Under the pieces are notes generated by a model. That model had not been told where the DNA came from. It was given only the letters and a program-made list of their open reading frames with translations, and made no database searches. A stretch of 64,000 nt of DNA from Telmatactis stephensoni (lineage: Eukaryota > Cnidaria > Anthozoa > Actiniaria > Isophelliidae). The stretch spans positions 186,001-250,000 of the forward strand of contig JALIZF010001430.1 of the NCBI GenBank assembly GCA_029948255.1, given 5' to 3'. Shown here piece by piece: positions 1 through 12,689 of the stretch; positions within the stretch are counted from its first letter, which is position 1; each line of letters opens with the position of its first letter. The translations under genes were made by a program, and so were the position numbers.

Positions 1-540
1 TACATGAGGCAAACCATTAAAACCTCCAATAAGAGACTTGATAGAATCCTGTAGTGCACTCAATTATAACATTAAGGTAATATCAATACATTGGTATATC
101 AAATTTGAATTATTATTTCATGATCAAGGGTTATTTAAACAATAAAATAGTACAGTACAGAGGTGTAAAGATTATAAAATCAGTCGCTGAAAGGTGCTCT
201 TATATAATATTAGGCCCACTTGATCAAAGAACGATGAGCGCTAAACCCTCATTTAAACCCGGAATCAACACTAAAAATCTTCCCCAGCCCAAGGCGTGGC
301 AAACGATTACGACTAAAATTGGTAAGTGATCTCATTGACACATTGCCAAAGCATGGACGATGTAGCCAACACGATATCACACTCAGTCAGTTTAAAAAGA
401 TGTGAAAGTCCTGGCTTAGTTTCTTGCGGCTTTTAGAAATGAGGATCACAAAAGTGATATACAGAAATAGTAGAAAACTGTCAAAATTTCAAAGGAATAT
501 GATACTTTATATATATAAACCAAAGAATCAATCCACTTAC
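1..540. other. No gene recognised; intron 1 of the minus-strand paralogue
   Basis: This stretch lies downstream, on the minus strand, of the splice donor at 535-540, so it should be intron 1 of the signal-peptide gene. I see no Kunitz cassette or other coding exon in it. The gene presumably continues beyond the window edge. Confidence 0.4.
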
Positions 541-592
541 TCATGGCTAGGATAACACAAAAGTAGACAATTATCTTCATCTTCGTTCTCAT
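541..592 (-). CDS. Signal-peptide exon of a truncated Kunitz-gene paralogue
   Basis: On the minus strand an ATG at 592-590 opens 17 codons, beginning MRTKMKIIVYFCVILAM, a basic start followed by a hydrophobic stretch as in a signal peptide. A consensus GTAAGT donor follows at 540-535 and leaves the exon in phase 1. Exon length (52 nt), phase, donor and the upstream sequence all match exon 1 of the Kunitz gene at 6902-6953, so this is most likely the first exon of a tandem duplicate. No Kunitz domain lies between it and the window edge, so the family assignment rests only on this similarity. The mature protein would be outside the window. Confidence 0.6.
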
Positions 593-656
593 ATGTGGCT
601 GAACGACGTTGCGAGATTTAGAAAACTGAAGTCACCAATCCGTGCCTTAATCCTGC

Positions 657-664
657 TTTATATC
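657..664 (-). promoter_or_regulatory. Possible TATA box of the truncated paralogue
   Basis: GATATAAA on the minus strand, 65 bp upstream of the ATG at 592. The surrounding 120 bp are recognisably similar to the region upstream of the second gene's exon 1 (6954-7070), which suggests conserved promoter sequence. In the second copy the box is degenerate. Confidence 0.35.
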
Positions 665-1817
665 TATAGGGATTACGGACTGGTAGGTCACGTGACACCT
701 GCTGTGATCTCACGTTCTCAACACAACCAAAAAGTTTAGGGCAACACATTGATGTTCTTTCGAAACCAATTGACTTATAAAGAGTACAAACTTATTTCAT
801 TCGTGAAATGATTTACTGCCAGCAAGGAAATTAAGGAGTAAAAGACTTCAAAAACTTTAAGTTAGCAGCACGAAGGCATAGTTTGCGATGATTATAGGAA
901 AGTATTCGTTCATGACGTAATGTCGGCAAATTCAACTGTAAAATTATTTGAAAAGTATTTTTCCTTCTCAAATACATTTAACTTTAGCACCGGTAGCCAT
1001 TTTAAAGGGCCACCATCACCTCTAATTAGTCTTGTCGTTATTACGCACACAGACCTGTATTTCATACTTCTTTGCGATATTACTGCGCGCAGTGATTGAG
1101 GTCAAAAATAAGTTCCTCAACATACTTCACTGCTCTTCCTTCAGACTACGCCAAAACATATGAACAGAATAGTAGAGTGAAGGACTTAAAAACACGCCTT
1201 AAAAAAGGACAGGAACATTGCGATCTTAAAACCTGGCAAAGAGAGAGAATTGTAGAAAGATAAAAGAGGAGCTTCACAAACCCTCCTTGAACCAACAAAT
1301 TAAGTCAAACATACCAATGTATATCTTTGTCTTTCAGAGAGCCACTGGTTTATTAGTTATTGTAACTATTCTGTGCTAAACTCTTTAAATAATTATGTAT
1401 TTTTTCTCGGATAATGCAAAAGGCGGATATGTTTTTCAAATCATTATCATGGAAATAGGCTTGTACTTGTACTAAAAGCTAGAGGGCTTATTTCATATTT
1501 TATGAAGCCAAACAGCCGACGGCAATTTGAATCGACGGGGAGTACTATAGTACTTGTTCTTTTTCCTTTTGTTACCTGTTTGCCCTCTGGAGCTAAAACC
1601 CTTTTATACTAGCTTGTAATTTACAGTAAGTTATTTGTAGTTATTGTTTCAGCTGTTATAATAAAGCGGTTTTTACATGAGTGGGAATTCAAACTTACCG
1701 CGCTGTATTATCACCGTGTTAGTACCGTACATCGTACGTAATGTACTGTCTCATGCACTTAAAAGCATTCGAAATTCCTGCTGTAACACTTTACATTTTT
1801 AAGATAGCTAGGAATCG
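665..1817. other. Intergenic; nothing recognised
   Basis: No ORF with a recognisable domain, no tRNA and no strong repeat structure seen on either strand. Confidence 0.4.
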
Positions 1818-1998
1818 AACTGGACAAAATGAAGGAAAATACATTTTCCTACCCATTTCTTAGATATTTCCTATCGTAGAAAATTACTTGTCATAGGAAA
1901 ATTAAAAGGTAGGAAATATCCAGGAAATTGCAATTTCCTATGGTAGGAAACATTCACGAAAGTCTAGAAAAATATTTTCCCCTACATTTTGTCCAGTT
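1818..1998. mobile_element. MITE with AACTGGACAAAATG inverted ends
   Basis: The 14-mer AACTGGACAAAATG at 1818-1831 is exactly inverted at 1985-1998. The interior is built from repeats of the motif TAGGAAA/TTTCCTA in both orientations, and similar TTTCCTA-rich sequence runs on to about 2060. No coding capacity. The superfamily is unclear and no clean target duplication was found. Confidence 0.6.
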
Positions 1999-2060
1999 CC
2001 TATCATAGGAAAATGTATTATCCTAGATATCCCTAGAGTTTCCTACTATAAAATTAAAAA

Positions 2061-3162
2061 TGGGCACAAATTTTCAGTGTAACAGCAGATACGTTAAATT
2101 ACAATTAAATGCGAAGCTCTTATTGAAGTGGACCCTGGATTTACAACTGATCTACTTCAATGCAATTTTTGCAAAATACGTACATAATTACCATTTATTT
2201 CCAAGCCATTCTATTTGTTGATTTCCAACATTATATCTATTCCCAACACTTTTGCAGGAAGATTTTTTCCAAAACATTTCTAAAGCATATTCAATGAAAT
2301 TGCCAATTATTGTTTGAAATTGCCCTTATTCGTAATGACATCACATCAAAACATTCTATTGTTAAACGCTAAAGGATCATGTTCTTAGGAGGGGGACAAA
2401 ACAGCAATAACACAAAGAAAGTTGATATAAAATGCGTTTTATCGTTGAACAGAGAAAAGAAATGAAATTTATTGCTATGAAATACCATAAATCATTGATG
2501 TTTGTCAAATAGGATCACAGTTCTGAAGAAATACTGGCATTGTAGTACTAAAACACACGATTTTTGATACATGATTTATAATTAGGTTTTTAGCATATTG
2601 CTGAGATCGCCTAGCTGATCAGCTTCACTTCGTTTCCAGTTTCTCTTCCATTGTAAACTAACTAAGCTGAACAGCTTTTCGTTTCTAGAATAAATAATCA
2701 GAAGAAAACATAAGTTGTTTATAAAGAGTCAAGGAAAGGAGGAGAATAGTAATTTGTTTAGGCAGGTCAGTTGTTACGAAGGTATACAATTTTGATAAAA
2801 TACGCTGGAAGATGGAGAAAACAAGAAAAGCAAACTTAGGAACATTTACCCTGTTTTTTGATCGAGTGCTCTATCACAGTACGTAGAAAGACATAAAGTG
2901 ATCGCTTTTAAATAATATTTCCAATGTTTTTGTGCGTACTCTTCTCATATACACACGGTCGCCAGCCAATCAGCGCGCAAATATTTAGTTAGAGTCTGTA
3001 GTCGAGTGACTAGCCTGCGTTGCTAGTGTCTGCGGTTTCCTATGGCATGGCAAGTTCCAAATTTTCGAGTAAGTCATTCAAATATGGTACATTATAACTG
3101 TTTCTTGAATGGTTCTAATGTATCATATATGAAGAACTTACCATTTTTGGCGACCGCTAACC
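2061..3162. other. Intergenic; nothing recognised
   Basis: AT-rich sequence with no domain-bearing ORF. A small imperfect hairpin lies around 3075-3140. Confidence 0.4.
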
Positions 3163-3690
3163 AGGGCTGGTTGTTCGAAAGGTGATTAGCGCTAACCCAG
3201 GATTAAATCTAAAGAAAACTATTGATTTTAACCGGGGGAGGGGGGGGGGGGGGGGTATTCCCATATATCTGCTATACGGGTATGTGCCGCTGGATAGGGT
3301 ATGATTTTTGGCCCTGCTGTCTTGAACAGGGTATACATTTTACCCAAAATTGTCTTAAACTGGATCTATAATTTTGACGAGATCCCAAGCCATATCATCT
3401 TTTTGTGTCTTAGATAGGGTACTATATTCAAGATATACAAAAAAGCGCTTCCTCAGCCGTTTTTTGTCTAATCATATGCAACGGATCGGAATCGAATGAT
3501 GAGGCTAGGGTCGATTTTCTTCTCTTTTGTCTTGAACAGGGTATGTTTTTTTCACTTTCGAGTGTCTTAAACAGGGTCAGGTTTCTAGAACTCTGGCGGC
3601 ACACCCCTATCCAAAATGGGGTTGACACCCCCCCCCCCCGGGATTTTAACACCAGATTAATGCTAACCCGCTTTTCAACAACCGAATCCA
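3163..3690. mobile_element. MITE split by a later G-rich element
   Basis: The left half begins near 3163 with GGGCTGGTTGTTCGAAAGG. The right half ends near 3690 with CCGCTTTTCAACAACCGAAT, an imperfect inverted counterpart. Such GGTTGTTCGAA ends typify short palindromic cnidarian MITEs; a related pair sits at 10188-10459. The element is interrupted at GATTTTAAC by the 409-bp element at 3233-3641. Confidence 0.5.
3233..3641 (+). mobile_element. G-rich-ended non-autonomous transposon, copy 1
   Basis: A 409-bp insertion flanked by the exact 9-bp duplication GATTTTAAC (3224-3232 and 3642-3650). Its ends are a G tract on the left and a C tract on the right. The interior repeats CTTGAACAGGGTA and CTTAAACAGGGTC motifs. 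Length and interior match the copy at 17607-18014, which also has a 9-bp duplication. Nine-base duplications are typical of Mutator-like elements, so a MULE-derived MITE is a reasonable inference. No transposase is encoded. Confidence 0.75.
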
Positions 3691-4103
3691 GAGGAGCACT
3701 GATTTTGTATTAGATATTAATGGTCAATAATGAACTCTCTCTCTCTCAGAGATTATTGTAAAGACAATTGATTGTTTCTGAAGACAATATACCTTTATAG
3801 CCGTTTTACCGACTTGTCAGACATCGCGGAATTTTTTCTTCTTTGTTGTACGGCACTTGTTATTGTACATGTTAACTGTAGGGGAGCCTAAATGATAAAG
3901 TAACGTTTATCAAAACTGCTTATGTGACGGAAATGTGTCATTCTACAGGAGTCCGCTACTGCCAAGGAAAAACAATTCTATTTAAAAATCGAAGGAGCTT
4001 AGTCGAGACGAGCAAGCAATTCCTGCAGTGGTTTACTACACAATCCAAACTTTTGATTCTGGGTCACCAGTAAATATGTTTTCACCTTCCATAAATAAAG
4101 TCT

Positions 4104-4156
<53 letters not shown>
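4104..4156 (+). repeat. (ATC)n microsatellite
   Basis: Uninterrupted run of about 17 ATC units. On the minus strand it reads as a poly-Asp run in a spurious ORF. Confidence 0.9.
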
Positions 4157-4577
4157 TGAAATAGAAAGGTTTACCGCGGACTGCACGCATGTAGGAAGTC
4201 TGCGTACATGAACTAGTCCGGAGTCCCATAGTCTTGTTATTTGTACTAATTACTGTGCATTCTCTATCAGAGAGGATACCCTCGAGATCAACTGATTGTG
4301 AGTAAATAAAGGTTTAGGCGCTTCATAGGACTTTCCGTGTTAGGAGGTTGGGGGGAGGGATTTTGGGGGATTTTTTTTTTGGGGGGGGGGGGGGATGAGA
4401 AGTGCACATTGCCTAAGTGAACTCATATCTTTAATCTGTGCTATATTGTTAACTCGTGAAATCGAGAATCAAAGTTCTAGCTAAATTCTAAAGAGCTATT
4501 ACGCAAGTGCTATATACTTACAAGTAATTTTAAAATCAGCACAACATTTGATAAATTTAACCTTGTCGGTTAATTAT

Positions 4578-6953
4578 TTACTTACAAGTCCCCGTGCAAA
4601 ATTTCTCGCATGCCTGTTTAGTGCAAAAATTGTTCGCATTGCCTCCACGTCCACCATAACAAAACTGCTCACATGTCCCTGTGATTGGGTCATAGAAAAA
4701 CCGAGGGATATTAGCACCACCATAACCATCTTCCTTTGGTAAAGTACACAGACGGTTGATTGGTGGACGAACCCCTATAAAAACAACGATCAACTGCTTG
4801 TTAGTCCAACATCTTTAAAAATTGATTTTGATTCACTACACATTATGAACAGACAGTCATTAACACTTGGGCAGGTTGGTCAACCAGGCCTACAATATGC
4901 TTTAATTTATTCATTGCAACAACAAAGATCTCAATACATATACAAAACGAAAAACTAACTAATACATCATAGCCGAACGCGTGAACTCAAAAACCACTTT
5001 GTGGAAAAAGGGACCGTGTACTCCCAACCAATGCTAAGTTGTGAACCTTTGGGGTTATAAAGTTTACATGAGATGAACTAAGCTATAGAGTCGTAAGGAA
5101 AACAAGGGCGAATCAAAGACGGCGAGGCTGACCGTAGATGACTTACAACACAGCCAGCACCTATTTATGTACTATTACCCGGCTAAGGACATGTAATTTT
5201 CTTAACTTAAAACGTGTAGTTCAAAAATTTTGATCAGTTTTGCCTTACTAGGCAGATGACAGGATATATCCTTCTCCATCGCTTCCTATGTATTTCGTTT
5301 CAGTTTATCTCTGACAATATATTTCATCGACCTTTTTTCTTTATTTAATGTCTTGGGTTTTTCTCGATTATACAAGCAACCTTTGTCCTGTTTGTCTAGA
5401 TGCGTAGTTGAAATATGATGTATCATTACTTCGGGTGCTTTCCATTTAGTGGAACCATACACGTCAATTCCTAGCTCTGGCTGGAATCAGTCCTAAGAAA
5501 TCAGGCCGTTCTGGTCGGTTGGTTCCACTAAATGGAAAGCACCTTTCATATCAATATCTGACTTTCAACAGTTTTGTTAAATTAGTTTAAAACTTACAAG
5601 TATAACACTTGATTTGGCAGTCTCTTTCGGTTTTAAAGTTGTTAGCATTGCCTTGACATCCACCGTAAAAAAATTGTTCACAAGCCTTACTACTTGTATT
5701 GAAGTACCACCTAAGAATGGCTGCCCGGCAAGGACCAACAGTCAGCGGTAAAACACATTCTGGGTTCATGACGGTCCCTTGAGCCTCCTCAATCACACCT
5801 TAAACATGACATATTCGGAAAATAAAGCGATTATATATAATTACTAGTAAGAAATAGATTCTAAATATGTAATCTATTCGTTTTATATAATGTTAGTCGG
5901 ATTGAGTCAATTCAACCAGTCAGAGTGCGCATACGATATTCAGGACGTTATCCGTGCATCTGTAGTGTAATCGCACATGGTTCTAAAACAATAAGAGCGC
6001 GAGTAATATACCGATATTCATATATACTGTAGAACTGATTATTCAGCAGCCTGTGTAACCTGCGTCGTCTTCTATCGCATTCTTTTACTACTGACAAGGC
6101 ATGCAGGGCAGCAAGCCCTCTTAAGTGGTGATAATATGGGATAACTCTTTATGCCTTTTAATTCGACCAACGTTCGTTTTTCGTTCCTTTTTTTTGCAGT
6201 CTGTGTTTCCGCTGTTCAACTTTCGAACATCATCATCATCATCATCATTTATTTCCCACAGGGCACATTACTGGCCTAGGAGCACTCCTGATGGAGAAAG
6301 CCTCTTATTCACCAGGCGCATGAAGGCAGTTTTTGTCCATCATGATTTTCCGTGCTTGGGGTGCGTCGATGCCTAGTAATTTCTCGACATTGATCCATAC
6401 TTTCCTTGACGTTGTAACATCAAACAGTAGCAACCGTGTCCAGAGCTATAGATTTTCGTTAGATGGACGCCTCTTAGAATTTGCCAGTGTTTCTAGTGTA
6501 TCGAGCTTTGATAAATTTTTCTAAAGAGTTCTTCATTTTGTGCCGCTTGCAAGTCAAACAGACGACCCTTAACAGGTAAACTGCAGGGTGTGTGTTGTAT
6601 GATAATCACTGAAATCCACCAGCTTATTCATTTGCATTCTCTTGTGTTAAAACTCAACAATTTGCATACAATTTTCCCTTATTTGGTCCTATTTCTCAGA
6701 TCTCTGATTTGATGTCTAATCATTGTTTTAAGGGATATATAATATCGATAGTAAATGCAATGCAAGTATCGACATCAATGTGTGTGCTATTAATTTATAA
6801 TTATAATGATTAACCAATTATAACATCCCTTGTAGACTTATCTGTAAAAAGATTAAATAAACACAATGAATAATTATGAATAATCTAAACAGTCAACTTA
6901 CTCGTGGCTAAAATAAGACACAATAAGAGTATCATTTTTGTCTCCACTTTCAT
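4578..6953 (-). CDS. Secreted two-domain Kunitz-type protease inhibitor
   Basis: Predicted three-exon secreted protein of about 149 residues on the minus strand. Exon 1 (6953-6902) encodes a signal peptide beginning [16 protein letters not shown]. Exon 2 (5798-5598) encodes a canonical Kunitz domain with six cysteines spaced 8-15-7-12-3. Arg follows Cys2 at the reactive-site position, which predicts trypsin-like targets. Exon 3 (4774-4578) encodes a second Kunitz-like domain that lacks Cys2 and Cys4, has Arg at the Cys4 position, and carries two extra cysteines (FCYGG and NNFC). All junctions are phase 1 with GT-AG borders. The stop TAA at 4580-4578 lies just past a potential donor (4585-4580), so the gene may instead splice to a further unseen exon. 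The family includes both protease inhibitors and cnidarian venom components; sequence alone does not decide between them. Confidence 0.8.
5434..5543. mobile_element. 110-bp MITE inside the Kunitz gene intron 2
   Basis: A perfect 23-bp terminal inverted repeat beginning GGTGCTTTCCATTTAGTGGA lies at 5434-5456 and 5521-5543. It sits between exon 2 and exon 3 of the Kunitz gene. No clear target duplication. Confidence 0.7.
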
Positions 6954-7169
6954 CAATGGCTGAACGACGTCTGAGATTCAAAACTCGATGCAAACCAACG
7001 CGTATCTTATTCCTACTTCATATCCGTGATTTATGGATTTGTAAGACACGTTACAGAGCTCCTCTCAGTAAAAAGGGTTCCTAAAAAGTGAAAAAAGGTG
7101 TGAATTGTTAACTTATCGGACGTTTTACGACCAACTGATACAATTGGGGAACGTACTTGTAAAATAACC

Positions 7170-8570
7170 TGCTGACTGTGTCACATGCCATGTGGATATA
7201 GAAGGACAATAGTCAAATTTCCAGTTGTTAGCAGCCTGTGTACAGTTTTTGATTACCACCCTTCCCCCCTATGGGGAAAATTTGTGTCGCGGCGTCGACA
7301 ATCGTGTTCCAGGTCACGTGGATTTTCGCTTGGATCTAGAGAAGGCAATATGATTGGTTGTTATTGTTGTGAAATTGTTTAGCCGATTGAAATTAAAACG
7401 AACCAGAAACAAAATTATCTTGCAAGCTTTTGTGCGGCCTCGTCGTGACCGCAGAAACCCGTGAAATATCTACTTTGTCGTATTTTTTCGTGTGTTCCTC
7501 AAAATGTATTTTCAAAAGGATTTTGACATTTGTAAATTAGTATTGAATATACTAGTCTATTATCTTACAGAATAAAAATTTCAGATTGTAATTGGCTGCG
7601 ACCTTTAAATCAATTCAAGTACCAAGAACTGATCTGTGTATTTCCGCATGCATTCCATTAAAACTACTCGCATGTAGTTGTTTCAAAAGAGAATTATCTT
7701 GATTTTGTGCATTCTGGTTGGCCAATAAAGTCATGAATTATTGATAAATTTGAGAACTTTTTAAAGTTAAAAAAAAAAAAAAAAAAAATGATACACAAAG
7801 TCCAGAGTCCAGAATCCAGTCCAAAAATACGTCCACTGGTTCAGATTTTTAGTGAAATTCGATAGGCTAAGAATAAATCGCGTGACGTTTCTGGCAATAG
7901 AACAACAATGGCCGTAGAAGTCCCATCGCTTAAAATTTTGCACGGATTCTAGCCATGGCCAAATAAACAGCTAATAATAAAGGCTATAACGGGTAAGTAG
8001 ACTGAATAAAACTCGCTCGTCTAGCTTCCTGCGATTCGTGTCATGTCAATACTTTCTTTGATTTCATACGATTTGATGAAGAGGACGAAGAGTTTGAAAG
8101 CACATTTTGGATTTACGACATTAAAACATTTACTTTGTAGGGCCGGGCTTGTTCGTATATATTTACAAAGATACGTTAGGACTACTGTAAATCATTGTTA
8201 CAGCAAGGTTAGGTAAGTGTTTGTAATTAAGCAGTAAAAAGATTTTCTAGTACTAGTGTCGTTCATCTACCTCACAACTAAAACATCGCAGTGTAAACGT
8301 ATTCGCCTACCAACAGCAGTTCGGTCGTACAAAGTAGATAAAAGGTGTTATTGTTACCTAGATATTTTATGAACATTTTATGAGACTTTAAAATCTTATT
8401 GCTTACGGGTTAAAATTAGACTTGATTAATTTTGAAAATTGAAAACGAAACTGCATAAATTAAGGCACGTCCATCAAATCTAGAGTAATAAATCTGTCTG
8501 TTCTAACTTATTGAGTTTCACGAAAAATCTGAACCACTGGACTTGTTTTTAGACTGGACTTTGGACATTG
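7170..8570 (+). repeat. Dispersed repeat, copy A
   Basis: This segment is closely similar, in order, to 41918-44068 and, beyond an insertion, to 62729-64000. Shared blocks include TGACTGTGTCACATGCCATG (7174), the segment from GTGCATTCTGG (7707) to GCTAAGAATA (7866), and CAGCAAGGTTAGGTAAG (8201). Inside it, 7798-7855 is an imperfect inverted counterpart of 8519-8570 (CCACTGGTTCAGATTTTT and its reverse), so the part from about 7786 to 8592 may be a TIR element in its own right. No coding domain recognised. Confidence 0.7.
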
Positions 8571-8616
8571 GAAAACGCCTGTATATCATTTAAAGAGGGG
8601 GACATGGGAGGGTGCT

Positions 8617-8695
8617 AAGATCCGCAAATCCGCAAGAAAAATCGTTTAAATCCGCAAATCCGCATGATATTTTACGAAAATCCGCAAATGCGGCA
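8617..8695 (+). repeat. Subterminal ATCCGCAA repeats, left end
   Basis: Five copies of ATCCGCAA-type units directly inside the left tip of the giant element. The right tip (36795-36903) has the same motif. Unlike the satellites, the two tips carry the motif in the same orientation, which is odd for a TIR element. Confidence 0.7.
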
Positions 8696-10187
8696 ATTTC
8701 GGTTATATACGTATTTTTAAAATATTACATTTTAAAAGAATGCTAAAAATCGCTTACTAGCACATTTACATACGTGATACTTTGATGTTTCTGTTGTTTC
8801 CTTTTTCTTTTATGTATTTTTTAAAAGAAACTTACCACTTGTACCGTTTAGTAAAGTAAGCGGTTATTAAGATCAGTTAATAATTAAAACCACTCCTCGT
8901 GGTCTCGTGCTTTGAGAATTGCTTTGAATAAAGCGGGGCAATCAGGCTGACCTTTCTCAAAGTAGTAAATCAAAGGCCCCTATGGCCAACTCGTGGATAT
9001 AGCATGAATAGATATGTACCTAATAAGTAATGTCGCACTGCATTGCATGCCGCAAACGTGCTGTATAAGCTTGTTACGATAAATGTAGACGGTTTGACTG
9101 AATCGGAATCTGAGATCTAATACCATTGTTAGAATAAGTGTTTTATCTTTAAATATGCGTAGTATCACACACATTCATACTCTTATGACTTAATATTGTA
9201 ATTCATTCTTAGTTCTTACCAACAATTTGCTTTGGTCTCCCCCTGAGCTTTCAGACAGTGTACGTTTTTCGTAGCAGTTGCTATCTTCACGCTATCATGT
9301 AACCCTTGAAATTATGCATACACCGAAACAGGTTACACTGATGAGAACAATCAAATCGGTTCACTACAATATGGCTGTATATTATACAGTGTTTTTATGT
9401 AACAGGTTGCGTGATAAAGGAAATTGTACATGTTGATTTTCTTTTCAAGAGTCATTTTCATTTTTGTTCCATTTGGTTGAGTTTTCTTGGGATCCCAGGT
9501 ACCCCAAGCTCAGTTTTAGAGAGCGTGTTTTATGCCCGCGATGATTATTAGTTTGGGCTACCTGTGTCGTTTCTCAACTTTATTTAAGACCATTTGGAGA
9601 AAAAAATCTCGCGAAAATCAATACAATTCTACAATCTGAAACAGAATGTCTCTTATTTTATGTAGATTAGATGTTTATGTAACTGTTGGATAGTTTTTGA
9701 GCCTATTTGTGCGCGTTTTGGAGTATTTTTCTCTAATAGTGCCTGTGGGCGGATCAGATTGCAAATTTCAAGTTTGCGAACCGAAAAGGAAATATGACAA
9801 CTTCAAATAAATTGTGATTGGCTGTGATTTTGGATCCTATTGCTACGTCATCATGGATATAAAAACCTAAGCAAACTCAAAATAAGCATTGGGGGTGGGG
9901 GGTGGGAATGTGAGAAATAGCATGAAAAACTGGAAGTAATTGAGAAAATTTATAATGTGATCTAAAGATATCACACTAATATCAGCTTACTTTGTGCTTA
10001 GAACTGATTTGAATACTTAAAGAGTTAGAGTATAAACACTACAAATTAATACATAAATGAGCAGTAGTCTGCTGTGTTCTTATTTCTTTATACTGAGGAG
10101 ACATGCACATACTGGTATGCTATAATTCAAAGCTTCCCTGAGAAAATGGCCTTAGTGACTTTTTTGATAATTTTCAATTCTGGGCCT

Positions 10188-10459
10188 GGTTGTACGAAGG
10201 GTGAATAGTGCTATTCAGTGGATAAATCCTTATCCAGCAGGGCCCGGCTGTACGAAGGTTGGATAAAGTTATCCACTGGATAAGAGTTATCCACTCTATA
10301 GTTTTTGTATAGATTTTATCTGCTGGATAAGGATTTATCCGCTGGATAGCGCTATTCACCCTTCGTACAACCGGCCCCAGATAAAATCAGTACAAAATCA
10401 GTGGATAACTCTCACCCGCTGGATAACTTTATCCAACCTTCGTTCAACTGCACCCAGTG
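10188..10459. mobile_element. Palindromic cnidarian MITE pair
   Basis: Dense inverted repeats of TTGTACGAAGGGTGAATAG, GGATAAATCCTTATCC and GGATAACTTTATCCAACCTT with GGGCC-rich ends. It appears to be two related TGTACGAAGG-ended MITEs, one inside or next to the other. Non-coding. Confidence 0.6.
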
Positions 10460-11373
10460 GTCTAAAATAACATCCATTAACTTTTGTGTCCTAAAAATTA
10501 ATGGTCTGGACATCCATAAAAAATATTGATTGAGTGTTTTCGTTGGATGTAACTCTGATTTATGCCATATAAAATAATGGTGTGTTTCAAGGTGACTTTC
10601 TGTTGGACATTTATTTTAATACATTGTAGTCTAGAAAATCCAATACATAATGTGATACATTGTTGATGGTTTAAATGTGGGAAAAATATGATTGTTTCTT
10701 GTCATTGATTGCATTCAAATAGATATGTATCTCTCAATGCTGTAGCTGCAACATGACTTTATCCACAGGTTTTGTTCTCTGCATGAAGACTATTCATATC
10801 CCACATACATTGCATGCTAACTTCAGAAGATTAATTAATTTTTTGTCCATGAAAAGCCAATACATCATGTGATACTTTGTTGCAGTTCCATTAAAAGTTG
10901 TAAGAAATGGATTAGACCTGCCACCATTGACTCTCACAGTTACCATTTTGTCAATAGACCATATATTATATGTTCCTCAACAGACTTCAACAGGCGTTGA
11001 AAATACAAGTATACATGCATATAAATATATAACTTTGTAATGAATTGAATATAAATTAAATATGGCATATCAGACATTAAATAATATTAAATATTATCAA
11101 TTATGCTGTCTCTGTAAGAAACCCCATTGTCTAGCTGCATTATTCTATTCTAACCAGGAACACTTACCTTATATATGCTAATTAAATTATGATAGTGGAT
11201 TCTGGGGGCATGAAAATGCCCTTTATGTTGTTTTCAAGAAACATAATATTCCCTGGAAGGGGGTTGTCCCCCAATGAATTGTGTAATTTGCAATAATATT
11301 CAGGTTTGTATCACTGTTCAGTGCCAAAACATGAATTTTTGTGGTTTATAGGGTTAGTTAGGATACAAAAGTC

Positions 11374-11720
11374 ATGTTCAGCCCCTAGCTACTTCAAATA
11401 TAACTTAATGTCTCTGTGTCGTAGAGATCAGCAATGAGCTATAATTATAACTTTGACATCATAGCAACATGACTGTTAAACAACATGGGAATAAATATAG
11501 TAATTCTAAAAGTTAATATATGAATTTCAAAATTTTCACAGTTTAACCAATGAGATTAATGAGGGGTTTAAACAAATATAGCACAATAAGCATGTTTGTG
11601 CATTCCAAGCTGTTCAGCCTCCTAGCTCTTACTTGGAATATATATAACTTAATGTGTCTGTGTTGTAGAGATCAGCAATGAGCTATTATAAATATAAGCT
11701 TAACTTTGACATCAAAGTGA
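11374..11720 (+). repeat. Direct repeat of ~100 bp
   Basis: The block around CGTAGAGATCAGCAATGAGC (11374-11470) recurs at 11609-11720 with small differences, separated by about 140 bp. Non-coding. Confidence 0.7.
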
Positions 11721-12689
11721 CGAAGCAAAGTTTGATGAAGAGCGCGGATTAGATTAGATATTTAGATGAGATATTTACTGTTATAAAATATAAACTTCTA
11801 CAATTTACTCATAAATATAGGCTTACATTTATCATATTCAACACAAAATAAAATATAATTTCCACATTAAAGTCAACTGAATCAGTGTACTCACCCCGTC
11901 CACGATCTCAGTCTCTGTTTTATATGAATCCATTTAACCAGTTTGACTGAATCGCTTTGTAAATTATACCATTTCCTAAACACAATCTGAAGGCATTCTT
12001 TGAGGAAATTAATGATTGGAAAATATCGAATAATGTGATCAGAAAATTGCCTCACAACGCTTACAACGTTTCCTGAACTTCGGCCCAGTACTGAACGGCA
12101 AGCGGAGTCGAGCCGAAACAGTCTCGTACCCAGACTCTAACGGCTATCTGCTAACGCCTGAGTGAGCGAGTGACATCGAGTCCCCACAATAACTCGTTTC
12201 TATGCTTCGCATATCCACGAGTTAAAAATGGGTTTTGGGGGTCAATCGGAAGTTTTAATAAGAGTCATATCATCACAGTATATCCAGTACTATTAAAGAC
12301 AAAAAGTTTGGCGAATTTCAAGTTAGATTATGTTTCATATAGAAACACTTACCATATCGTCTCTTTGAGTTTCTTTAGTCTCTTCTCATTCTTATTGATT
12401 CTACATCTGATTTTTTTTTTGCGATAATGTTCTCCTCCTTTGCCTTCTTCGTAATTAAAAGAGTGCAACACAGTCTGATTGAGCTTCAGCCATTATACTT
12501 CATTGTACACTGTTGTATCCCGTCGTCTAGCAGCTAGCCACAGCAAAGTAATCAGTAAATATGACAGAGGTCAAGAACTAGGTCATTAAACCCAGGAAAA
12601 GTCGATTTTGATTGGGCGATATTATGGCGCGCGGAGTGGTCCAAAATTACAGCATTGAATTAGAACACATAATTGTTGGTCGGAGACTA

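Larger units (their letters stand above)
8700..12615. other. Left-arm spacer without recognisable genes
   Basis: About 4 kb of AT-rich sequence with only short ORFs and no domain I recognise. It contains the MITE pair at 10188-10459, a direct repeat at 11374-11720, and a lone terminal-type motif GGGCTACCTGTG at 9555-9566. AACTCGTGGATAT at 8988 is inverted near 12198-12210 (ATCCACGAGTT), which weakly suggests another insertion spanning most of this spacer. Confidence 0.4.

Noticed and set aside
3999..4229. Minus-strand ORF with a poly-Asp run
   Set aside because: Produced by the ATC microsatellite; no other support.
8980..12211. A large TIR element bounded by AACTCGTGGATAT and its inverse
   Set aside because: The match is only about 11-13 bp with no duplication; too weak to call.
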